The notes under the pieces are model-generated. The model ran no database searches, was not told the origin of the DNA, and was given only the letters and a program-made list of their open reading frames with translations. The position numbers were made by a program, and so were the translations under genes. This document shows positions 18,631 through 26,316 of a DNA stretch of 64,000 nt, piece by piece. The stretch is from Flavobacteriales bacterium (GTDB lineage: Bacteria > Bacteroidota > Bacteroidia > Flavobacteriales > Flavobacteriaceae): positions 59,795 to 123,794 of the forward strand of contig JAFLBS010000010.1 in assembly GCA_017303755.1 (NCBI GenBank). The letters run 5' to 3'. Within the stretch, counting starts at the first letter, position 1, and the number at the start of each line of letters is the position of its first letter.

Positions 18631-18667
18631 AAAAGGAGTTTCTGTTTTATAGATCTCCTTTTTTTTA
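18631..18667 (+). terminator. Terminator after first fibre gene
   Basis: AAAAGGAG (18631-18638) pairs with CTCCTTTT (18655-18662), followed by more T. Nearly the same hairpin follows the second fibre gene. Confidence 0.75.
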
Positions 18668-18670
18668 CTT

Positions 18671-18700
18671 TTCATTCACTTTAAAAAACGACTCTTTCAC
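18671..18700 (+). promoter_or_regulatory. 21-bp-spaced direct repeat, possible LytTR site
   Basis: TTCATTCAC at 18671-18679 and CTCTTTCAC at 18692-18700, spaced 21 bp start to start. The first unit is identical to both units at 12287-12316, and the flank after the second unit (TTCACTAA, T run) is conserved too. Confidence 0.5.
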
Positions 18701-18743
18701 TAATTTTTTAACCTTGTTCACCATAAAACCAATATTCAAACTG

Positions 18744-18770
18744 TTGATTTCAATAGCTTTACTTAAAAAT
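18744..18770 (+). promoter_or_regulatory. Conserved promoter core upstream of second fibre operon
   Basis: 23 of 27 positions match 12361-12387, including TAGCTTTA as a -7-like box. It ends 6 bases before the ATG at 18777. Confidence 0.45.
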
Positions 18771-18776
18771 AGACTT

Positions 18777-18980
18777 ATGTTTATAAAGCAACCAAATAAC
18801 AGAATTGTTGTCTCTACCGCTTCGGAAGGTGTGTTTGAAATTATCATCACCTCCAAAGATAACAAAACTATTTTTACCGACTGCATCAGTTCCAAAAACA
18901 AGAAAATAATACTAAAAGGATTTTCGAAACACTTATACAATGTAACGTTAATTCCGATACTCATTAACCAACCGTTTTAA
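18777..18980 (+). CDS. Small protein of unknown function ahead of fibre gene
   Basis: 67 residues, MFIKQPNNRIVVSTASEGVF onward, with alternating hydrophobic residues (FEIIITS, KIILKGF, YNVTLIPIL) that suggest a small beta-sheet protein. No signal peptide. The frame is open further upstream, but that part covers the conserved promoter core, so the ATG at 18777 is preferred. It ends 12 bases before the giant fibre gene, so it is the first gene of that unit. I do not recognise a family. A minus-strand frame covers the same bases but has no promoter or family either. Confidence 0.5.
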   Translation: MFIKQPNNRIVVSTASEGVFEIIITSKDNKTIFTDCISSKNKKIILKGFSKHLYNVTLIPILINQPF

Positions 18981-18992
18981 AAAAACCATCCA

Positions 18993-21900
18993 ATGAAACG
19001 AATTCTACTACTTCTATTTTTACTCACAACAACTTTTGGGTTTACTCAAGTAGGTGTCAACACCACTAATCCTGATCCATCTTCTATGTTGGATATATCG
19101 GCAACCAATAAAGGAGTTTTGGTGCCGCGTGTTTCTTTGCCTAACGTGACCACAACCATGCTCGACGGAACGAACACCGCCGCAACTGGGTTGTTAATTT
19201 GGAATACCAATGCGACAACAACAGGCGGAAATGGCGTTGGTTTTTACTTTTTTAATGGCGCGCTATGGATTCCTCTTACTCAAGCCGTTGCAGGAAACAC
19301 ACTCGACCAATCGTACGACCAAGGCGGCGCAGGAGTTGGAAAAAACATTAATGCCACAGATGGATCGGTTCGGATTAATGGAGACGATGGTTTTCTGGTT
19401 ACCGGAACTTTCGGAACGGGAAATACCATTGATACCGAAATAACTGGAGCAGGAACTCGAATGTTTTTCAACCCAAGAAAAGCCGCTTTTAGAGCAGGAC
19501 AAGCCGACGCAACAGAATGGAACAACAGTAATGTTGGAAATTATTCGATAGCTTTAGGTAGATCAAATACGGCTTTAAATGACTATGATGTCGCCATAGG
19601 AATTGGATCTACAGCGTCTGGGAGTTACTCCACTGCTTTGGGTTGGGCCAATACAGCTTCAGGTGCTTATTCCTTTTCAATGGGTCAAAATTCTACAGCA
19701 TCAGGATTTCAATCAACTGTTTTGGGTTTATTATCAACTGCAACTAATGATAATGCGATGGTCTTTGGTAACAATTCTGTTGCAAGTGGAAATAGTTCAT
19801 TTGCTTTAGGTAATTTTTCCATTGCTTCTGGTTTAAATTCAATTGCTTTTGGAAATAATCTTACTTCAAAATCAGGATACGAATCCGTTTTTGGTATTTA
19901 TAACACCGATTATACGCCTGTTAGTGTGGGTGGATTCAACACTGCAGATCGTTTGTTTGTCATCGGAAACGGAACCAACGCAACCAACCTCAGCAATGCT
20001 TTGACGATTTACAAAGACGGACGAATGAATATTAATGATGCGTATACACTGCCTACAACCGACGGAACCAACGGACAAGTAATGCAAACTAATGGTAGTG
20101 GAAATGTAAGTTGGGTAACTCCCGCATCTTCATCAGATCATGATATTTATGAAGTAGGAGGAACCACTGCTCCCGATGCCATCACAGACAATAAATATAC
20201 TCAAGGAAGTTTAACCATCGGAACCAACACCGCTGCTACTGGGGTTTTGGATGTTGACAATGCAACTAAAGCATCAAGTGTAGACATCAATAACACTTTT
20301 GCAACCAATCCAATTGGTATCGATTTAAATTTAACTTCCAATGCAGCTGGAAAAACTGGAATTAAAACCCAATTCAACGGTACAGCTGCAACAGGAACGA
20401 ATTCGTTTATTCAAAACACCGATAATATGGTGGGGAATACTAGCCGAACTGCTATCAACAACGATTTTAGCGGAACTTCATCAAGCATTTCCACTTCAAT
20501 TACAGGTTTAAAAAACGACTTCAAAAGCACTTCAAACTATTATGCCATTTTGTACGGCGTTAGCAATTCATTTGCTTCAACAACCAATGCTTGGGGCTAC
20601 GGAATGGTAAATTCTTTTACTAACGGTGGATCAACACCTTCCTTTGGTGTAGTAAATGCCTTTAACGGAACCAGTACAGGTAGTGCAACAGGTCTTTCGA
20701 ATTCATCAAACAACTATAATGGCTCCGTAACAGGTGTTGACAATAGTTTCTCTGGAACAGGAAATGGAATACATTATGGTGTAAACAACTTTCTTAACGG
20801 AACAGGAACTGGCGATAAATATGGACTGTACAATTTTATTGCAACTACTGCAGGTGGAAATCATTATGGCCTTTATTCAAATGTGTTAAAACCAGGAAGC
20901 TTTGCAGGTTATTTTCAAGGCGCCGTTTCTATCGGAACCACCACTACCAATACTTACATTCTTCCTCCATCACGTGGAACCAATGGTCAAATCATGCAAA
21001 CCGATGGATTAGGAAATGTAACTTGGGTAAATCCACCAACAGATACTGATGACCAAACAACCGATGTTTTCAGTTTAACTGGAAACACCTTAAATCTTTC
21101 CTTACAAAATGATGGTGTAGCAACACAAACTGTGGATTTATCATCATTAAAAGATGCAGATTGGTATGAAGTTGGAGGAACTTTACCACCAAATTCTATC
21201 ACTGATAACAAATACACTCAAGGAAGTATAACCATAGGAACATCTACAGCTGCAACTGGAGTTTTAGATGTTGATAATTCAACCAAATTGACAAGTATTG
21301 ACGTTACAAATACCTATGCAGTGAATCCAACAGGAATCAACATCGATATTAATTCCACTTCGTCTAATAAAACAGGAGTTAACGTGTTACATAGCGGAAC
21401 TACAACTGGTTTTGGAGGAATAAGCAGTATGTTAAAGACAATAGATACTTCTGTTGGAGATTTTAATCGTGTTGGGTTGTATCAAGGATTTGCAGGTGAA
21501 TCTAATAACACTTCCGTAGATTATACAGGAGTAAGAAATGCATTCAGTGCAGATAATTTTGTTGGAGACATGATTGGAACAGCAAATATTGATTTTTCAA
21601 CATCAAATGGAAATCGTTATGGAATTAGCAACTCGTTTTATGGAACAGGAAACGGTGTGAACTATGGTGTTTATAATTATTTGAGTAGTACCGGAACAGG
21701 TGCAAAATATGGGGTTTATAATAACATTCTTTCAACGGCCGGAGGTACACACTACGGTATTTATTCAAATGTTCTAAAAGCAGGAAGTTATGCTGGCTAT
21801 TTCTTAGGGAATGTGAGTATTGGAACAACTGCAATAAACAATTACATTTTACCAGCTTCACGAGGAACCAACGGTCAAACCATGCAAACGGATGCTTCAG

Positions 21901-24900
21901 GAAATGTAACTTGGGTAAATCCAACCGATACAGATGACCAAACTACCGACGTGTTCAGTTTAACGGGAACCACCTTAAATCTTTCATTACAAAATGATGG
22001 TGTAGCTACACAAACTGTCGATTTATCTTCACTCAAAGACGCCGATTGGTACGAAGTAGGCGGAACCAATTCACCTGATGCTATTACCGACAACAAGTTC
22101 ACATTAGGTGATATCTCAATAGGTAAAATAACGGCTGCTAGTGGAAAATTGGATGTTGACGCTGCACTTAAAAACGTTACAACTTCTTTTACAAATAACA
22201 ATACTACAACGGGTTCAAAATGGGGAATTCAAAACAATGTTATAGTCGATACAAACAATAATTTCTCCTATGGTATTTCAAATTCGATATCTGGGAATGC
22301 CAATTTTAAATACGGTATCCTGAACTCACTGGCTGGAAACGTTACTGGAAGTGCAATTGAATACGGAATAGTAAATAGTCATTTGAGCGGTGGAGCGGTT
22401 GATAGTTTTGGTATATTCAACGCTTTTAATCCTTCTACTTTGCATTCAGGCTTTTATTACGGCATGTACAATCAAGTCAGTGTTCCTAATCATACGGGTG
22501 GTTTTATCGGTGTCAACAATATTGTCGGGCACGCAACCAATAATGTTGTTTGTGGAATTAATAATTCATTGGGTGGTAGTGGCTCTGGTCCTCGAAAAGC
22601 TGTTATCAATATTCTTACTGGCACTTCAACAAATGACGTAACCGGAATTGATACTGAAATATTAGCATCAGGAACAGGCGACAAATACGGAGAACGAATA
22701 CTAATTAGCAATATTTCGGGCGGAACGCATTACGGAATTTATTCTGATGTATTAAAAGCCAATAGTTTTGCTGGCTATTTCTTAGGAAATGTATCAGTGG
22801 GGACAACTACAACAAACAATTACATTTTACCCACATCACGCGGAACCAACGGCCAAATCATGCAAACCGATGGCGCTGGAAATGTAACTTGGGTGAATAA
22901 TACTACTTCAGATGCCGATTGGTATGAAGTAGGTGGAATAACTCCTGCTAATTCTATTTTGGATAACATTTACACCAGTGGCGATGTATCAATAGGTAAA
23001 GCTACTGCTGCAACGGGTAAAGTAGATATTGAAGCAGACAACAAGACGACGACATTAGTTTTGGATAACAACAATGCGACTACTAGTATTAAATATGGAA
23101 TTGATAACAATCTCATACTCAACGCAAACAATGTTTTTTCAGCTGGTTTAATAAATAAAATATCGGGGAATGCTCCTTTTAAATTTGGCGTTACCAATAA
23201 CTTTACAACAAATAATCTTGTTGGCTCCATAACAGAAATAGGCTACAACACTGATTATACATCAACAGGTAATGTTAATTTTATAGGTCATAGTAATTCA
23301 ATTTTTCCATCATCTGCTAATTCAGGCTCCATAATTGGATATCAAAACAGTGTAATAGGAGCATCAACAGGTATTTTTACTGGTTTTCAAAATACACATT
23401 TAATCACCAGCAACACTACTAGAACAGGGTTATTAAATACTATTGGTGGAAGTGGTTCAGGTGATATAATCGGAACTAACAACAGTTTTTCTGGAAGTAG
23501 TAATGGGGAGCATATCGGAACTAACACTTTCATTTCTAGCTTTGGAACAGGTTTAAAATACGGAGAAAAAATTGAGATTGACAACACGAGTGGTGGTTTG
23601 CATTTTGGTGTTTATGCAGATGTGACTAAATCCAATAGTTATGCGGGTTATTTCTTAGGAAGAGTAGCTGTAGGAAATACAATTGCTAATACTTATATTC
23701 TACCTCCATCAAGAGGAACCAACGGACAAATCATGCAAACCGATGGTGTAGGAAATGTTTCTTGGGTAAATCCAACCACTTTTACAGATACAGATAACCA
23801 ACAAATAGATGTTTTGTCTTTGACAGGCGATACATTAAACATTTCGCTTCAAGACGATGCTGTAGCCACACAAACATTAAATCTTAGCGCCATCGACAAT
23901 CAAGGCACAGACGTTTTTAGTTTGACTGGAAATACGCTGAATTTGTCGCTTCAAAATGATGGAGTGGCTACTCAAACTGTCGATTTATCAACCTTAGCTA
24001 ACGACTGGAAGCTTACTGGCAACGCTGGAACTGTTTCGGGAACCAATTTCCTCGGAACTACTGATGCTCAAGATTTGGATTTTCGTGTAAATAATGTGGT
24101 TAAAATTCGTCTTACTCAACAAGGACAATTGTCGTTTGTCAATGCTGGAGGTTCTGTTTTTGTGGGAATCAACGCGGGTGATGTTGACGATTTAACCAAC
24201 AACCAAAATACTTTTGTTGGCTCTACTAGCGGACAATTTACCACAACAGGAAATTTAAATACTGGTATTGGTCATGCGTCTTTAAATGCAAATATCTCTG
24301 GAGTTGGAAACTCTGGTTTAGGAAAAAGCTCGCTTCTAACCAATACAACAGGAAGTAACAATACTGGTGTTGGTCGATTGGCCGATGTTGCAACATCAGG
24401 ATTAAGTAACGCCACAGCAGTTGGATTTAACGCTACGGTTTCGGTTTCGGATAAAGTGCGTTTGGGAAGCGCCACCGTTACTGTAGTCGAAGGTCAAGTT
24501 CCGTATACAAACCCATCGGATGCACGTTTCAAATTCAACGTACAAGAAAATGTTCCTGGATTGGATTTCATTAAAAAATTAAAACCAGTCACTTACAATT
24601 TCGATACTAAAAAATTCGATGAACATTTGAATAAAAACCGCAATAGAGACGAAGTTGCAACAGAAGATTTCTCTAAATCAACAGCTGTAATTCGAACCGG
24701 ATTTTTAGCACAAGATGTAGAAAAAATCTGTACTGATTTAGGCTACAATTTTGACGGATTACACGTTCCAGATGCCTCTAATCCGACAGATAATTATGGT
24801 ATTGCTTACAGCCAGTTCATCATGCCTATTGTAAAAGCGGTTCAAGAGCAACAAGTAATCATCGAAACTCAAAAATCCGAGTTGGAACAACTAAAATCAG

Positions 24901-24956
24901 AATTAGAAAAATACAAAATGCTAGAAGAACGCATCAAAGCGCTGGAGCAAAAATAA
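18993..24956 (+). CDS. Giant fibre protein: YadA-like head, four modules, S74 end
   Basis: 1987 residues. Signal peptide (1-19, FGFTQ) and the VGVNTTNPDPSSMLDISATN block, then a YadA-like head (about 175-295) with repeats such as YSTALGWANTASGAYS and SSFALGNFSIASGLNS. Four modules of roughly 290-330 residues follow; each starts (I/W)YEVGG at nucleotides 20147, 21163, 22048 and 22921 and ends AGYF.G.V..G.T....ILP..RGTNGQ.MQTD. A second hemagglutinin-like stretch near 1720-1830 (NTGIGHASLNANISGVGNSG) precedes the S74 domain, with SDARFKF and Ser1842-Asp1843 at the cleavage point, and a C-terminal coiled coil. Probably a trimeric surface fibre or adhesin; function inferred. Confidence 0.82.
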   Translation: MKRILLLLFLLTTTFGFTQVGVNTTNPDPSSMLDISATNKGVLVPRVSLPNVTTTMLDGTNTAATGLLIWNTNATTTGGNGVGFYFFNGALWIPLTQAVAGNTLDQSYDQGGAGVGKNINATDGSVRINGDDGFLVTGTFGTGNTIDTEITGAGTRMFFNPRKAAFRAGQADATEWNNSNVGNYSIALGRSNTALNDYDVAIGIGSTASGSYSTALGWANTASGAYSFSMGQNSTASGFQSTVLGLLSTATNDNAMVFGNNSVASGNSSFALGNFSIASGLNSIAFGNNLTSKSGYESVFGIYNTDYTPVSVGGFNTADRLFVIGNGTNATNLSNALTIYKDGRMNINDAYTLPTTDGTNGQVMQTNGSGNVSWVTPASSSDHDIYEVGGTTAPDAITDNKYTQGSLTIGTNTAATGVLDVDNATKASSVDINNTFATNPIGIDLNLTSNAAGKTGIKTQFNGTAATGTNSFIQNTDNMVGNTSRTAINNDFSGTSSSISTSITGLKNDFKSTSNYYAILYGVSNSFASTTNAWGYGMVNSFTNGGSTPSFGVVNAFNGTSTGSATGLSNSSNNYNGSVTGVDNSFSGTGNGIHYGVNNFLNGTGTGDKYGLYNFIATTAGGNHYGLYSNVLKPGSFAGYFQGAVSIGTTTTNTYILPPSRGTNGQIMQTDGLGNVTWVNPPTDTDDQTTDVFSLTGNTLNLSLQNDGVATQTVDLSSLKDADWYEVGGTLPPNSITDNKYTQGSITIGTSTAATGVLDVDNSTKLTSIDVTNTYAVNPTGINIDINSTSSNKTGVNVLHSGTTTGFGGISSMLKTIDTSVGDFNRVGLYQGFAGESNNTSVDYTGVRNAFSADNFVGDMIGTANIDFSTSNGNRYGISNSFYGTGNGVNYGVYNYLSSTGTGAKYGVYNNILSTAGGTHYGIYSNVLKAGSYAGYFLGNVSIGTTAINNYILPASRGTNGQTMQTDASGNVTWVNPTDTDDQTTDVFSLTGTTLNLSLQNDGVATQTVDLSSLKDADWYEVGGTNSPDAITDNKFTLGDISIGKITAASGKLDVDAALKNVTTSFTNNNTTTGSKWGIQNNVIVDTNNNFSYGISNSISGNANFKYGILNSLAGNVTGSAIEYGIVNSHLSGGAVDSFGIFNAFNPSTLHSGFYYGMYNQVSVPNHTGGFIGVNNIVGHATNNVVCGINNSLGGSGSGPRKAVINILTGTSTNDVTGIDTEILASGTGDKYGERILISNISGGTHYGIYSDVLKANSFAGYFLGNVSVGTTTTNNYILPTSRGTNGQIMQTDGAGNVTWVNNTTSDADWYEVGGITPANSILDNIYTSGDVSIGKATAATGKVDIEADNKTTTLVLDNNNATTSIKYGIDNNLILNANNVFSAGLINKISGNAPFKFGVTNNFTTNNLVGSITEIGYNTDYTSTGNVNFIGHSNSIFPSSANSGSIIGYQNSVIGASTGIFTGFQNTHLITSNTTRTGLLNTIGGSGSGDIIGTNNSFSGSSNGEHIGTNTFISSFGTGLKYGEKIEIDNTSGGLHFGVYADVTKSNSYAGYFLGRVAVGNTIANTYILPPSRGTNGQIMQTDGVGNVSWVNPTTFTDTDNQQIDVLSLTGDTLNISLQDDAVATQTLNLSAIDNQGTDVFSLTGNTLNLSLQNDGVATQTVDLSTLANDWKLTGNAGTVSGTNFLGTTDAQDLDFRVNNVVKIRLTQQGQLSFVNAGGSVFVGINAGDVDDLTNNQNTFVGSTSGQFTTTGNLNTGIGHASLNANISGVGNSGLGKSSLLTNTTGSNNTGVGRLADVATSGLSNATAVGFNATVSVSDKVRLGSATVTVVEGQVPYTNPSDARFKFNVQENVPGLDFIKKLKPVTYNFDTKKFDEHLNKNRNRDEVATEDFSKSTAVIRTGFLAQDVEKICTDLGYNFDGLHVPDASNPTDNYGIAYSQFIMPIVKAVQEQQVIIETQKSELEQLKSELEKYKMLEERIKALEQK
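20141..23790 (+). repeat. Four tandem ~0.9-1.0 kb modules within fibre gene
   Basis: Module boundaries are recognisable from GAAGT.GG.GGAA (coding EVGG) near 20156, 21169, 22054 and 22927 and from AC.AATGG.CAAA.CATGCAAAC near the ends. Ends are highly similar between modules and centres differ, as expected for recombination-prone coding repeats. The first module is longer than the other three. Confidence 0.75.
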
Positions 24957-24982
24957 AGTAGTAAGTAGAGTTCGTTTTCTTA

Positions 24983-25017
24983 AAAAAGGAGTTTCCGTTT
25001 TGGAGCTCCTTTTTTTT
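24983..25017 (+). terminator. Terminator after giant fibre gene
   Basis: AAAAGGAG (24984-24991) pairs with CTCCTTTT (25006-25013), then T run. Same hairpin type as at 18631. Confidence 0.75.
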
Positions 25018-25035
25018 ATAAAATGGTTCGCACAG

Positions 25036-25065
25036 TTCATAGAAGATAACTGCTGTTTCGTGAAA
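25036..25065 (+). promoter_or_regulatory. 21-bp-spaced direct repeat, possible LytTR site
   Basis: TTCATAGAA at 25036-25044 and TTCGTGAAA at 25057-25065, spaced exactly 21 bp, upstream of the T9SS cargo gene at 25126. Closest to the pair at 26227-26256. Confidence 0.5.
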
Positions 25066-25125
25066 AGCTTCGTTTTAAGTGATTTGAATTAATGTGATTT
25101 GCACTTTAATTTAAAACATCTTTTT

Positions 25126-26025
25126 ATGAAAAAAAATTTACACTCTCTTTTGATTACAATTACCTTACTCTTTTGCGTTCAAGCATTTTCAACTCCAGTA
25201 ATTTCAGCTGTGTCGGTTTCTAACATCACGCCTACCTCAGCCCGAATCAACTTTTCTGTCAACGCACAGAATAGCACAACCTATGCTTTTGTTCAGATAA
25301 ACACAACTCCAACGATGTCTGGAAGTTATCCACCAAATGGACCTTTCAATGGAACCACTCCAGTTGCTTCGTTTCAAGACGTTACTAATTTAATTCCAAA
25401 TACTTTATACTATTATGCTATTGATGCCTACGATGCATCGAGCCAAGCTGCAGTAACTGTCAGTGGAACTTTCACTACTGGCGGAACGGTCCCGAGTACA
25501 ACAAATGCGGTTGTTTCAAACATTACATCAACTTCTGCAAAAATTGACTTTGAGGTAAACACATTCGGCATCCAAAGTTCAATTGTTGTAGATTATGGAT
25601 TGAGTCCCACTTTTTTTTACTCTTACAATTGGGTAGCGAATACATTTACTACTATGCCAACACCTTTTAGCTTCAATTTTGTAGAGCTCACTCCAAATAC
25701 TACTTATTACTACAGTGTTGGATCCTACTCACCTACACTGACTGGAAATCGAATTTTAGGCAGTTTCACAACCTCTGTTTTAAGTAATTCAGATCATGAG
25801 CAAAAACTTAATTTTATTTTATACCCAAATCCAGCTACCGATTATTTTACAATTGAGATGGAAAATGAAGTACAATCAGTAGAAATATACTCGCTTCAAG
25901 GACAAAAAGTAATGGCTTCTGCTTCAAAAAGCATCAATGTTTCTGATTTATCAAGTGGCATTTACTTAATTCGAATTGAAGATCAAAACCATGCTGTGGC
26001 CACTCAAAAATTAATCATAGAATAA
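25126..26025 (+). CDS. T9SS cargo protein with fibronectin type III domains
   Basis: 299 residues. The signal peptide (about 1-22, LLFCVQAFS) is followed by two fibronectin type III-like domains (about 25-120 with SNITPTSARINFSV, and 125-220 with SNITSTSAKIDFEV), each ending in NT.YYY. The C-terminal 75 residues are a type A T9SS sorting domain: FILYPNPATDYFTIEMENEV, VEIYSLQGQKVM, DLSSGIYLIRIED. It is therefore exported by the type IX system and probably attached to the surface or released. The TTG at 25099 lies in the leader; the ATG at 25126 begins the signal peptide. A 21-bp-spaced repeat lies at 25036. Confidence 0.85.
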   Translation: MKKNLHSLLITITLLFCVQAFSTPVISAVSVSNITPTSARINFSVNAQNSTTYAFVQINTTPTMSGSYPPNGPFNGTTPVASFQDVTNLIPNTLYYYAIDAYDASSQAAVTVSGTFTTGGTVPSTTNAVVSNITSTSAKIDFEVNTFGIQSSIVVDYGLSPTFFYSYNWVANTFTTMPTPFSFNFVELTPNTTYYYSVGSYSPTLTGNRILGSFTTSVLSNSDHEQKLNFILYPNPATDYFTIEMENEVQSVEIYSLQGQKVMASASKSINVSDLSSGIYLIRIEDQNHAVATQKLIIE

Positions 26026-26037
26026 AAAAACCATGCC

Positions 26038-26124
26038 ATGAAAAGACTCAGACAATTCAAACTAGAAATAACACTTGCGTTACTTTATTGTCTACTTTTC
26101 ATGCTTATCTTAAGTAGTTTTTAG
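26038..26124 (+). CDS. Putative 28-residue single-pass membrane peptide
   Basis: ATG at 26038, 12 bases after the preceding stop, then MKRLRQFKLEITLALLYCLL and eight more residues (FMLILSSF). A basic N-terminus followed by an 18-residue hydrophobic helix looks like a small inner-membrane peptide. It ends before a strong terminator at 26155, so it would be the last gene of the 25126 unit. A chance frame of this length is possible; no family is recognised. Confidence 0.35.
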   Translation: MKRLRQFKLEITLALLYCLLFMLILSSF

Positions 26125-26154
26125 TTTTTAAATACCGTTTGTTGATGGTTCATT

Positions 26155-26195
26155 AACCGCTGTTTTTCAACTGAAATTCAGCGGTTTTCTTTTTT
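26155..26195 (+). terminator. Terminator after T9SS cargo unit
   Basis: AACCGCTG (26155-26162) pairs with CAGCGGTT (26179-26186), followed by TTCTTTTTT. Confidence 0.8.
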
Positions 26196-26226
26196 ACAAA
26201 AATCCTTTATAAAAACCCAAATGCAT

Positions 26227-26256
26227 TTCGTGAAAGAAAATTGTCGTTTCATGAAA
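26227..26256 (+). promoter_or_regulatory. 21-bp-spaced direct repeat, possible LytTR site
   Basis: TTCGTGAAA at 26227-26235 and TTCATGAAA at 26248-26256, spaced exactly 21 bp. A -7-like GACTTTTG begins 37 bases after the second unit starts. The pair lies inside a longer open frame, so the gene start is downstream at 26317. Confidence 0.55.
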
Positions 26257-26316
26257 ACTTCAATTTTATTCCACTTCAACACTAGACTTTTGCTGAAATT
26301 TTTAAAACTATATCAC

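Noticed and set aside
18665-18964. 99-residue minus-strand frame between the fibre genes
   Set aside because: It runs through a terminator, a direct repeat and a conserved promoter core, has no family features and overlaps the better plus-strand gene at 18777.
20141-23790. Long repeats as a CRISPR array or mobile element
   Set aside because: The repeats are about 0.9-1.0 kb, in frame and protein coding.
15116-24956. Fibre genes as part of a prophage because of S74 tail-fibre domains
   Set aside because: Both proteins have signal peptides, and no phage structural, lysis or integrase genes are nearby.
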